A stretch of DNA of 13,250 nucleotides from the NCBI GenBank assembly GCA_047638815.1, contig JBLIMR010000065.1, forward strand, positions 1 through 13,250, written 5' to 3'. The DNA is from JAJRRH01 sp047638815 (GTDB lineage Bacteria; Bacteroidota; Bacteroidia; Flavobacteriales_D; JABDKJ01). The notes under the pieces are model-generated. The model made no database searches and was not told the origin of the DNA. It worked only from the letters and a program-made list of their open reading frames with translations. Below are positions 6,171 through 13,250 of the stretch, piece after piece. The position numbers and the translations under genes are program-made. Numbering within the stretch: the stretch's first letter is position 1; every line of letters begins with the position of its first letter.

Positions 6171-6694
6171 GAATAGTAGGTGACAATATCATATTAAGGA
6201 CAGTGGAAAAAGCGGATTCTGATCTTCTTTTAAAATGGGAGAATCATCCCGAAACTCATGCTTACAATACAGATAAATCCAAGTACAGCAAGGAAGATAT
6301 CGAGAATTTCATCGATGGCAATCATGATATCCATGTTGATAAACAACTGAGGTTAATGATTATTCAAGAATCTTCGATGGAAGCCATTGGCACGTTAGAT
6401 CTTTTCGAATTTGATGACAAAGAGCATACTCTGGGCATTGGAATTCTCATTTTTGAAGACAAAAACAGAAGAAGGGGCTACGCTTCGGAAGCGATGGATA
6501 TTGGGATAAGATATTCATCGAAGCATCTTCTAATAAAAAAGATCTTTTGCAATATTGATCCGAGTAACGAAAAGAGCATCAAGTTTTTTAAGTCAAAGGG
6601 ATTCAGAAAAGAAAATAGAGATAATGTTTTATTACATTTCGATTCTAAAAGATTGGCTAAAATGGATTTTTATTTACTAGATCTTTTGGATTAG
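6167..6694 (+). CDS. GNAT-family N-acetyltransferase, RimJ/RimL-like
   Basis: A 175-residue acetyl-CoA-dependent acetyltransferase. The opening IVGDNIILRTVEKADSDLLL is the typical first strand and helix of the Acetyltransf_3 (RimJ/RimL/SpeG-type) group. The acetyl-CoA pyrophosphate loop RRRGYA is at 101-106 (pattern R/Q-x-x-G-x-A/G). The C-terminal block DPSNEKSIKFFKSKGF (131-146) carries the conserved Asn and the bulky strand of GNAT folds. The substrate cannot be told from sequence; RimL-type ribosomal protein, amino-sugar or small amine acceptors are all possible. Its start overlaps the dapF stop by four bases, so the two are co-translated. The link to DAP or peptidoglycan metabolism is positional only. 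It is followed by a 142-base gap before mltG. Confidence 0.85.
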   Translation: MRIVGDNIILRTVEKADSDLLLKWENHPETHAYNTDKSKYSKEDIENFIDGNHDIHVDKQLRLMIIQESSMEAIGTLDLFEFDDKEHTLGIGILIFEDKNRRRGYASEAMDIGIRYSSKHLLIKKIFCNIDPSNEKSIKFFKSKGFRKENRDNVLLHFDSKRLAKMDFYLLDLLD

Positions 6695-6836
6695 GTCAGC
6701 CTAAATAAATTAGTCCTGATAAATTCTTGTCTGTCGAACATCATAGATAAACACCATAGGTAATCTCTAATGTCAATTTATCATAAGTAATCCTACTACA
6801 TTAATATATGTTAGATTAATTAATATTTTTGATCCA

Positions 6837-7859
6837 ATGAAAAGGAGCTTCGTTTTAGTGTTTTTGGTTCTATGTGTATTCGTAGGTTATTATCTCTATG
6901 ATCAGGTGTACCTGCCTACTAACAGTGAGTCGAGTGAGACCGTTGATCTTGTTATACCTGCAGGGGCAACAATAGATTCCCTTGGCGATCTGCTAAAGGA
7001 AAATGATCTCATTCGCAATCAAAGTCTTTTCAAATTCATTGCTAATCAAAAAAAATACTCGAACGGAATAAAGCCAGGAAAGTATAAAGTGCGAAAAGAA
7101 ATCAGCATTAATGATTTGATCAATCAATTGAGACTTGGGAAAGCGAATGATGTAAATTTCACTTTTAACAACATATTTAGCTTTAAAGATTTGGCAGGAA
7201 GAGCAGGTCAAGTAATGGCTCCCGACTCCATTGATTTCCTTGAGGTTCTTGAAGACAAATCTTTGATGGATCATTATGGGTTTACCAAAGAAAATTATCC
7301 GACCATGTTCATTCCGAACACTTATGCATTTAAGCAGAATACAAATCCTGAAAATTTCGTGAAAAGGATGGCCACAGAATTTGGGAAATTCTGGAATGAA
7401 GATCGAACGAATAAAAGAAAAGCATTGAACTTAACACAATCGGAAATAGTGACACTCGCCTCTATTGTGCAGGCAGAACAGCAAGCAATCCCTGATGAAT
7501 GGAAAAGAATTGCTGGCCTATATCTTAATCGTGTTCGCAAGGGCATCCCACTACAATCTGACCCGACTGTAAAGTTTGCAGTTGGTGATTGGTCGATAAA
7601 AAGAGTACTCACTAAACATCTCAAAACGGAGAGTCCGTACAATACATACAAAGTTCCTGGCTTACCTCCTGGCCCAATTTTATTTCCTGATATCGGAGCG
7701 GTGGATGCTGTGTTGAATGCGGAAAAACACAGCTATTATTATATGTGTGCGAAAGCTGATTTTTCAGGGAGACATGAGTTTGCAAAAAATCTTAGCCTTC
7801 ATAATAAATATGCAGCAGCATACAGGAAAGCCTTGAACGAAAGAAGAATTTACAATTAA
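6837..7859 (+). CDS. mltG: Endolytic murein transglycosylase
   Basis: Inner-membrane YceG/MltG-family enzyme that cleaves nascent glycan strands inside the chain and helps terminate peptidoglycan polymerisation. A single N-terminal membrane helix (about residues 4-21) is followed by a LysM-like domain (about 36-100: VDLVIPAGATIDSLGDLLKE). The catalytic domain has LASIVQAEQQ, where Glu214 corresponds to the essential Glu of the ASIVxxE motif, then LYLNRVRKGIPLQSDPTVKFA and the signature YNTYKVPGLPPGPI (268-281). The length of 340 aa is typical. The start ATG at 6837 gives the full membrane anchor. TATTTTTG at 6824-6831 resembles a -7 box but is too close to the ATG and lacks a -33 box. The gene ends four bases before the phosphohexomutase start, so the two form one operon. 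Confidence 0.95.
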   Translation: MKRSFVLVFLVLCVFVGYYLYDQVYLPTNSESSETVDLVIPAGATIDSLGDLLKENDLIRNQSLFKFIANQKKYSNGIKPGKYKVRKEISINDLINQLRLGKANDVNFTFNNIFSFKDLAGRAGQVMAPDSIDFLEVLEDKSLMDHYGFTKENYPTMFIPNTYAFKQNTNPENFVKRMATEFGKFWNEDRTNKRKALNLTQSEIVTLASIVQAEQQAIPDEWKRIAGLYLNRVRKGIPLQSDPTVKFAVGDWSIKRVLTKHLKTESPYNTYKVPGLPPGPILFPDIGAVDAVLNAEKHSYYYMCAKADFSGRHEFAKNLSLHNKYAAAYRKALNERRIYN

Positions 7860-7863
7860 AACT

Positions 7864-9273
7864 ATGGCCGAAAAAATTAAGTTTGGGACCGATGGTTGGC
7901 GCGCAATTATAGCAAAAGAATTCACCGTCAACAATGTTGCTAGATTAACAAAGGGATTGGCTACTTGGGCAAAATCACAAGAAGATAATCCAGCCATAAT
8001 CGTTGGACATGACTGTAGATTTGGGGGCGAACTTTTTGCCGAAACCGTTGCTAAAGTTTTATTGGATGAGAATATCAAAGTGTTTTTATGCAAAGGATAT
8101 ATCTCTACACCAATGTTATCGATGGCTACGAAAAATTACAATTGCGTTGCAGGGGTAGTCATCACTGCGAGTCACAATCCACCATCTTATAATGGATACA
8201 AACTCAAAGCAAACTTTGGGGGACCAATGCAAGGTGAAGGGATAACTGCAGTAGAAAATGAAATTCCCGATTCTTACACTGTAGATCTCGATAAAATAAA
8301 ACTGCTAGATCATGAAGGGGTACTTCTTAGTTACCCTAACATTGAAGCCGATTATATAAAGGCCATCAATGAAAACTTCGATCTTAAAGCCATTGAAAAT
8401 GCCAATATGGGTTTAGCCTATGATGCCATGTATGGATCTGGACAAGCAGTAATGAAAAAAATACTGCCTAACATTAACTTTTATCGATGCGAAGAAAATC
8501 CAAGTTTCTATGGATTGTCTCCCGAACCAATCATGAAAAACCTTCATGGGTTTTCTGACTTCATAAAAAGTAATTCGGGAATTTCATGTGGTCTTGTGAC
8601 TGATGGAGATGCGGATAGAATAGGCCTTATGGACGAAGAAGGAAACTTCGTGGATGCACATCACATCATTCTTTTACTCATTCATTATTTACATCACTAC
8701 AAGGGTTTAACAGGTAAAGTTGTAACCGCTTTTTCTTCTGTCAATAAAATAAAAGATATGTGCAAGCACTACAACTTGCCTATAGAGATTGTGAAGATCG
8801 GCTTCAAGTATGCGGCTGGGATTATCGTAAAGGAAAATGTGATGGTGGGTGGTGAAGAAAGTGGTGGCATCGCAATCACGGGACACATTCCTGAACGAGA
8901 TGGGATATGGATGGGATTGACCCTTTGGGAATTCATGGCCAAATCTGGTAAAACACTAAATGAATTAATTCAAGAAGTATATGATATCGTTGGTGCATTC
9001 AATTTCAAAAGAAACGACTTAAGACTTGATCAAGAAGTAAAGGACAACATTGTAGATAATTGTAAAAACGGGAAGTACAGTTCTTTTGGAAATTATGAAG
9101 TTCAATCCATTGAGGATATGGATGGGTGGAAATATATTTTGAGTGATGATTCTTGGGTAATGATTCGTCCTTCTGGAACAGAACCGGTTCTTAGAATATA
9201 TGCTGAAGGCAAGGATGAGGAGGCAACAAACAACATTGTTAATGCTACTATTAAAACCATAACAAACGCATAG
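7864..9273 (+). CDS. Alpha-D-phosphohexomutase (phosphoglucomutase/phosphomannomutase family)
   Basis: Cytoplasmic enzyme moving phosphate between C6 and C1 of a hexose, supplying sugar-1-phosphates for glycogen, nucleotide sugars and envelope polysaccharide. All four domain signatures are present in order: phosphoserine loop TASHNPP (Ser103), metal-binding TDGDADRIG (Asp247, 249, 251), sugar-binding GGEESGG (329-335), and phosphate-binding RPSGTEPVLRIYAEG (435-449). The opening KFGTDGWRA is also standard. The length of 469 aa fits. The GEES-type sugar loop is closer to phosphoglucomutases than to GlmM (GEQSGH) or the PMM/PGM type (GEMSGH-like), so glucose-1-phosphate is my preferred substrate, but this is inference. 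It follows mltG by four bases and precedes the membrane protein by one base. Confidence 0.92.
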   Translation: MAEKIKFGTDGWRAIIAKEFTVNNVARLTKGLATWAKSQEDNPAIIVGHDCRFGGELFAETVAKVLLDENIKVFLCKGYISTPMLSMATKNYNCVAGVVITASHNPPSYNGYKLKANFGGPMQGEGITAVENEIPDSYTVDLDKIKLLDHEGVLLSYPNIEADYIKAINENFDLKAIENANMGLAYDAMYGSGQAVMKKILPNINFYRCEENPSFYGLSPEPIMKNLHGFSDFIKSNSGISCGLVTDGDADRIGLMDEEGNFVDAHHIILLLIHYLHHYKGLTGKVVTAFSSVNKIKDMCKHYNLPIEIVKIGFKYAAGIIVKENVMVGGEESGGIAITGHIPERDGIWMGLTLWEFMAKSGKTLNELIQEVYDIVGAFNFKRNDLRLDQEVKDNIVDNCKNGKYSSFGNYEVQSIEDMDGWKYILSDDSWVMIRPSGTEPVLRIYAEGKDEEATNNIVNATIKTITNA

Positions 9274-9274
9274 A

Positions 9275-10213
9275 TTGCATATTCTAGGACATTACTTAAA
9301 ACTAAAACTAAAGCTCCTTTATAGAAGTTTAGGCCAGTACAAAGTACTTTGGTCCTTTATTATTTGTGCATTAGCAGTCTTCACCGCGGTAAAATTATAT
9401 CAGTTGCAAGATATTAGCAATACCAATCTAATTGCTGCGATATCAGTTTTAACAGTCATGCTTATTCAATATCACATCAACCGGAAGGATAAGGATTTTT
9501 TGAAAAGCATGATTGGTAAGCAATCCCTAAAAAGATTCCTTTCATTGGAGTACTTGATTCTATGTACTCCAATAATTTTACTAATAATTATCAAAGGTTT
9601 TCTTCTGGGATTTTTCCTTTTATTTGTTCCCATATTTGTTGCCTTTCTTCCCTCCAGCACACTATTCACAGGAAACAAAATATCAGTTTTAGGGAAAGGT
9701 AATTTGGAGTGGAATGCTGGATTCAGAACTTATTTATTGATTCATTTGACCTTATTCATACTCTTCATTTTGAGTTGTATTTATAAAGCAAATATCACTT
9801 TGAGCCTAGTTCTAATGGCTGTAACACTTTTAAGCTTCAGCACATATTACAGTATTACAGAAGATGAACAGTCTATAATTGTCTATAGAAATGCAAAAGA
9901 GTTGATGATTTCGAAGATCAGATTCATGATCATTTACACTTTGATATTTGGCATTCTATTGATGATGATTCTGTTGTTGAGTCATGGCATTTTTAGTTGG
10001 TTTGCCCCAATGATTGTTATACAAGTTTTGATTTTACTCTTCACTTCTATCACGGTTAAGTACGGCTATTATCCCAACAAAATGGCTGGGGAATTACAAA
10101 TGAGCATCCTGTTTTTAATGGGGCTTATACCTTTTCTGGCACCTGTCACTTTGCTTATCGCCATCCATTTTTACAAAAAAAGTATTAACAGGCTCAATCC
10201 ATATTTTACATGA
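9275..10213 (+). CDS. Polytopic membrane protein, probable ABC-2-type permease
   Basis: A 312-residue very hydrophobic protein with about eight membrane segments, for example VLWSFIICALAVFTAVKLY near the N-terminus, paired segments at about 88-125, and several more to 300. The N-terminus is basic (KLKLKLLYR) and the C-terminus is polar. No enzymatic motif is seen. Its stop overlaps the start of an ABC ATPase (ATGA), so it is almost certainly that protein's membrane partner. The substrate is unknown. The start is assigned to TTG 9275, one base after the phosphohexomutase stop. No ATG occurs in frame until about residue 56, and a start there would remove the first membrane helix. The frame opens only at 9263, so a longer form is not possible. 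Confidence 0.7.
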   Translation: MHILGHYLKLKLKLLYRSLGQYKVLWSFIICALAVFTAVKLYQLQDISNTNLIAAISVLTVMLIQYHINRKDKDFLKSMIGKQSLKRFLSLEYLILCTPIILLIIIKGFLLGFFLLFVPIFVAFLPSSTLFTGNKISVLGKGNLEWNAGFRTYLLIHLTLFILFILSCIYKANITLSLVLMAVTLLSFSTYYSITEDEQSIIVYRNAKELMISKIRFMIIYTLIFGILLMMILLLSHGIFSWFAPMIVIQVLILLFTSITVKYGYYPNKMAGELQMSILFLMGLIPFLAPVTLLIAIHFYKKSINRLNPYFT

Positions 10214-10896
10214 TTTTAAAAGCAAGTAACCTGACAAAAAGATATGGAAAGAAAGAGGTCTTGAAGGGCCTTGATTTTGAAATTGAAAAGCCAGGAATAT
10301 ATGCGGTTCTCGGTAAAAATGGCGCTGGAAAAACAACTTTCTTCAGATTGCTCACAAGCATTGAAAAGAGTGATGATGGCAAAATTGAAATTTCTGGACA
10401 AACAGATCTAGATAGAAAAATTGGGTACTTGCCAACCGACCAATACTTTTATCCTCGAATCCTAGGAAAAGAATATTTACAGTTTTGTTTACATGCTCGC
10501 AAGATGCCAGTCAATGATTACGAAAAGTACAACGATCTTTTCGAATTGCCATTAAAAACAGAAGTTAGATCTTATTCTAGTGGGATGAAAAAAAAGTTAG
10601 GTATAATGGGATTATTGCTTCAAGACAATAGTATATATCTTCTTGATGAGCCATACAATGGACTGGATATCGAAAGCGTAATGCTAGTCGGAAAGATCAT
10701 TGAAAAACTTGCGCTTCAGGGAAAGACGGTTATTCTATCCTCTCATATACTATCAAGTATAACAGACATCACAAAAAATATTTTCTACCTTAAAAATGGG
10801 GTCTTAACCGATTACAGAGAAAAGTCAATAAGCAGTTTAACAGAAGAATTATTAAGTGGAGATAAACTAAGTAAACTTGATTCTTTTTTTAAGTAA
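10210..10896 (+). CDS. ABC transporter ATP-binding protein
   Basis: A 228-residue nucleotide-binding subunit coupling ATP hydrolysis to the adjacent permease. It has Walker A GKNGAGKTT (35-43), a variant ABC signature YSSGMKKKLG (122-131), Walker B IYLLDEPYNGLD (142-153) with catalytic Glu147, and the switch His179 in LSSHI. The Q-loop region reads IGYLPTDQYFYP (71-82), as in ABC-2-type/CcmA-like drug or lantibiotic exporter ATPases. The family's extended C-terminal dimerisation region is short or absent. It overlaps the permease by four bases and is the last gene of the plus-strand run. The stop lies 12 bases from the stop of the convergent exporter gene, and no terminator fits in the gap. 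Confidence 0.92.
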   Translation: MILKASNLTKRYGKKEVLKGLDFEIEKPGIYAVLGKNGAGKTTFFRLLTSIEKSDDGKIEISGQTDLDRKIGYLPTDQYFYPRILGKEYLQFCLHARKMPVNDYEKYNDLFELPLKTEVRSYSSGMKKKLGIMGLLLQDNSIYLLDEPYNGLDIESVMLVGKIIEKLALQGKTVILSSHILSSITDITKNIFYLKNGVLTDYREKSISSLTEELLSGDKLSKLDSFFK

Positions 10897-10908
10897 ATCC
10901 GTTCGAAC

Positions 10909-12678
10909 TTAACCCTCATTATGGCTAATCTGTAGATCATATAGTTTTTTATAGTGGCCATCTTTTTCAAGTAATTCCTGATGTTTCCCTGACTCGATAA
11001 TCCTTCCTTTTTCAAGGACAATAATTCTGTCTGCCTCTATTACTGTTGACAGTCTATGGGCAACAACTATAGAAGTCCTGCCTTTGGTTAAAATTCGCTG
11101 TGCATTTTTTATCAATTCTTCACTTTCAGAATCAACCGAACTCGTTGCTTCATCCAAGATAAGTATACGAGGTTTGTACACATATGCTCTAATGAACGAG
11201 ATCAATTGCCTTTGTCCAACCGATAACATTGCACCTCTTTCTTTAACATCAAAATCGTATCCTCCCGGAAGTTTCATTATGAATTCATGAGCACCAACTT
11301 CCTTTGCTGCTTCAATTACAACATCGAGGGTATACTCAGGATTTTTAAGCGTAATGTTATCCATGATGGATCCCGAAAATAGAAATACATCTTGCAGAAC
11401 CACAGCTATATTTTGTCTCAGACTATTGATACCAATTTTTCTGATATCAATATCATCAAGGAGAATCTCCCCTTTTTGAAATTCGTAAAATCTCCCTAGC
11501 AAATTCAAAATCGTGCTCTTACCGGCACCAGTAGAACCAACGAAAGCGATCATTTCTCCTGGGTTAATTTCAATGTTTAAATCCTGTAAAATCCAATCGG
11601 GTTCATTATATGCGAAGGAGACATCCACAATATCAATCTTGCCTTTCAGTGTCATTTCTGTGCCCTCACCTTCATTAGCCATGACTGCATCCTCGTCTAA
11701 TATTTTAAAAACTCTCTCTGCTCCAACCATGCCCATTTGCAATTGATTAAAACGATCGGCCAACTGCCTTATTGGTCGGTACAACATAAAGATGTAGAGA
11801 ATGAAAGCGACAACATCGGAGAATATTTTGTGGGTCGCACTGTCATCAACATCGAAGTCTAATACAGCCCAAAAAATTAGCAATCCTACAGATACCGCAC
11901 TCAATATTTCTACCACTGGGAAAAATACCGAATAGGCCCAAATGGATTTTATATGAGCCCCACGGTGTCTCTTATTTATCTCCTGAAATTTTTCGAATTC
12001 TTTCTCTTCTCTATTGAAAATCTGCACAATATTCATTCCTACAATATGCTCTTGGACAAACGTGTTTATAACAGAAACTTCCGTTCTTACGTCCTGAAAA
12101 GATTTCTTAATTGCATTTTTAAAAATTCGAGTTGCAAGCACCAATAATGGGATTGGAATAAGTACCATGAGCGTGAATTTCCAATTGAGAAAAAACATGA
12201 ATCCCAAAACAAAAATAATGGTCAATAGTTCTCCAACGATAACCAGTATTCCAGATGAAAATGCTTGATTGATCGTTTCAATATCCGAAATCACTCTAGT
12301 CACCAAAGTCCCCACAGGTGTAGTATCGAAGTACTTTAGTTTGAATCCATTTATCTTTCGAAACAATGTCACACGCATATCCCGCACGATTTGCTGCCCT
12401 ATCCAATTGGAATAATATCCTTGTGCTATGCTCAGCAAAACATGACCTAAAAGAACAATGACAACCAAAATAAACATGTTGCGAACCAATAGATGATCTT
12501 TTGTTAATATCGCCAAGTCTATCATTCTGGAAATAAGATACGGTCTAACGGAAGATAATGTTGAGACAGCCAAAATTAAAAGCATGGTTATAATCAACTG
12601 CTTTTTATATCCCTTTGCGAGGGACAACATCCTTTTTAGGATGTCCATGTCAAATGCTTTTCCCGTTATTTTACTCAT
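10909..12678 (-). CDS. ABC exporter, fused membrane and ATPase domains (MsbA/YheI-like half transporter)
   Basis: A 589-residue half transporter that should dimerise in the inner membrane and export a lipid, drug or peptide. The transmembrane domain covers about residues 25-320 with six helices. The ATPase domain has Walker A GSTGAGKST (381-389), Q-loop Gln429 (VVLQD), signature LSVGQRQL (485-492), Walker B ILILDEATSS with catalytic Glu510, and switch His541 in VVAHRL. The signature is LSVGQ rather than LSGGQ, a variant I recall from MdlB/YheH-type exporters; the catalytic Glu is retained, so the site should be active. Homodimer or partner use cannot be told, and no second half transporter lies nearby. 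Its ATG overlaps the truA stop (ATGA), so it is translationally coupled to truA. Confidence 0.93.
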   Translation of the reverse strand: MSKITGKAFDMDILKRMLSLAKGYKKQLIITMLLILAVSTLSSVRPYLISRMIDLAILTKDHLLVRNMFILVVIVLLGHVLLSIAQGYYSNWIGQQIVRDMRVTLFRKINGFKLKYFDTTPVGTLVTRVISDIETINQAFSSGILVIVGELLTIIFVLGFMFFLNWKFTLMVLIPIPLLVLATRIFKNAIKKSFQDVRTEVSVINTFVQEHIVGMNIVQIFNREEKEFEKFQEINKRHRGAHIKSIWAYSVFFPVVEILSAVSVGLLIFWAVLDFDVDDSATHKIFSDVVAFILYIFMLYRPIRQLADRFNQLQMGMVGAERVFKILDEDAVMANEGEGTEMTLKGKIDIVDVSFAYNEPDWILQDLNIEINPGEMIAFVGSTGAGKSTILNLLGRFYEFQKGEILLDDIDIRKIGINSLRQNIAVVLQDVFLFSGSIMDNITLKNPEYTLDVVIEAAKEVGAHEFIMKLPGGYDFDVKERGAMLSVGQRQLISFIRAYVYKPRILILDEATSSVDSESEELIKNAQRILTKGRTSIVVAHRLSTVIEADRIIVLEKGRIIESGKHQELLEKDGHYKKLYDLQISHNEG

Positions 12679-13250
12679 GATAAGACATAGGGATATTTAA
12701 TATCAATAAGTGCCAAACCTTTTGCAGGTGCAGAGGTTCCTGCTAGATTCCGGTTCTTTTGGCCTATTAGTTCTTCGAATTCTTCAACAGATCTTTTACC
12801 ATTGCCGACTTCTAACAATGTCCCAACAACTGCTCTAACCATATTCCTAAGAAATCTGTTTGCCGAAATTCTAAAGGTCATTCCATTGGTTTCAGTTTCC
12901 CATTTTGCAAAAAACAAATCACACATATGATGTTTAGCATCGTTATCAACTTTGGCAAAAGAGGTGAAGTCGCGCGTGCCAACTAGTTTCGAAGCAGCTT
13001 CATTCATCTTATCTATATCTGGAACGAACATCACCATTGAAGAGTCACTTTCTTTGAACGGATCTTTTTCAAAATGTATTTTGTATTCATACGTTCTTTC
13101 TCTCGCATCAAATCGCGTGTGTGCTTCATCATCTACCTTTATTATATTCTGAATGCAAATCTCTTTAGACAAAAACTGATTTAATCTATATTTTAAATCC
13201 AATTCTGCTGGAATCTCCATGTCAACGTGTGCAAAGAACTTTTTAGCATG
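12675..13250 (-). CDS. truA: tRNA pseudouridine(38-40) synthase, 5'-truncated by window edge
   Basis: Enzyme converting uridines 38-40 of the tRNA anticodon arm to pseudouridine. The frame is open to the last base of the window: ten codons (HAKKFFAHVD) precede the internal Met at 13220, and they match the segment just after the family's catalytic GRTDTGVHA motif. The active-site Asp therefore lies a few residues beyond the window. The visible 191 residues contain RTYEYKIHF, GTRDFTSFAK, and the C-terminal RFLRNMVRAVVGTLLEVG block of TruA. The length left matches about the last 190 of some 250 residues. The stop codon overlaps the exporter start, making a two-gene unit whose promoter is outside the window. 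Confidence 0.95.
   Translation of the reverse strand, partial: HAKKFFAHVDMEIPAELDLKYRLNQFLSKEICIQNIIKVDDEAHTRFDARERTYEYKIHFEKDPFKESDSSMVMFVPDIDKMNEAASKLVGTRDFTSFAKVDNDAKHHMCDLFFAKWETETNGMTFRISANRFLRNMVRAVVGTLLEVGNGKRSVEEFEELIGQKNRNLAGTSAPAKGLALIDIKYPYVLS

Noticed and set aside
6691..6704. Palindrome TTAGG-TCAG-CCTAA at the stop of the acetyltransferase gene
   Set aside because: Only a 5-bp A+T-containing stem without a following T-run, so not convincing as a terminator or operator.
6824..6831. TATTTTTG, a match to the -7 box just before mltG
   Set aside because: It lies six bases before the mltG ATG, would imply a leaderless transcript, and has no TTG about 20 bases upstream; probably chance in A+T-rich DNA.
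11203..11227. LSVGQ instead of LSGGQ in the ABC exporter as a sign of a degenerate ATPase site
   Set aside because: Catalytic Glu510, Walker A, Q-loop and switch His are all intact, and LSVGQ is a known variant among MdlB/YheH-like exporters.

Overview
The window looks like chromosomal DNA from a Bacteroidota bacterium, most likely of the Cytophagales type. The evidence is an A+T-rich base composition, a short primary sigma factor lacking region 1.1, a long (~480 aa) GAPDH, weak or absent Shine-Dalgarno sequences, and a textbook Bacteroidota promoter (TTG, 20 bases, TAnnTTTG) in front of rpoD. Species-level placement is not possible from the sequence alone.

Layout. Positions 1-615 (+) hold the C-terminal part of an outer-membrane beta-barrel protein cut by the window edge. 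It is followed by a REP-like palindrome and the terminator of the gene coming from the other side. Positions 805-4946 (all -) hold three housekeeping genes read right to left: an HtrA/DegP periplasmic protease, RpoD, and an N-terminally extended GAPDH. A strong intrinsic terminator follows each one, so these are mostly separate transcription units. Positions 4947-5399 are the only long gene-free stretch. It contains a 163-bp MITE-like element with imperfect terminal inverted repeats directly upstream of htrA, then a leader region with hairpins and tiny ORFs in front of dapF. Positions 5400-10896 (+) are a run of genes with stop/start overlaps or very short gaps (one 142-bp break before mltG): dapF (meso-DAP synthesis), a GNAT acetyltransferase, mltG (peptidoglycan glycan-strand cleavage), an alpha-phosphohexomutase (sugar-1-P supply), and an ABC-2-like permease plus ATPase pair. 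Positions 10909-13250 (-) are truA (5' end beyond the window) overlapping an MsbA-like ABC exporter; these converge on the ABC ATPase with only 12 bp between stop codons.

How the genes fit together: the + strand run has a cell-envelope flavour (DAP, lytic transglycosylase, sugar phosphates, membrane transport), and the - strand genes are core transcription, glycolysis, protein quality control and tRNA modification. No CRISPR array, tRNA, rRNA, phage gene or transposase gene was seen. I do not see an obviously new multi-gene system. The most novel observations are the MITE-like element that must shape htrA transcription, a possible 30-residue protein encoded across the htrA 3' end, and a GAPDH whose cofactor-determining residues depart from the NAD-specific pattern.
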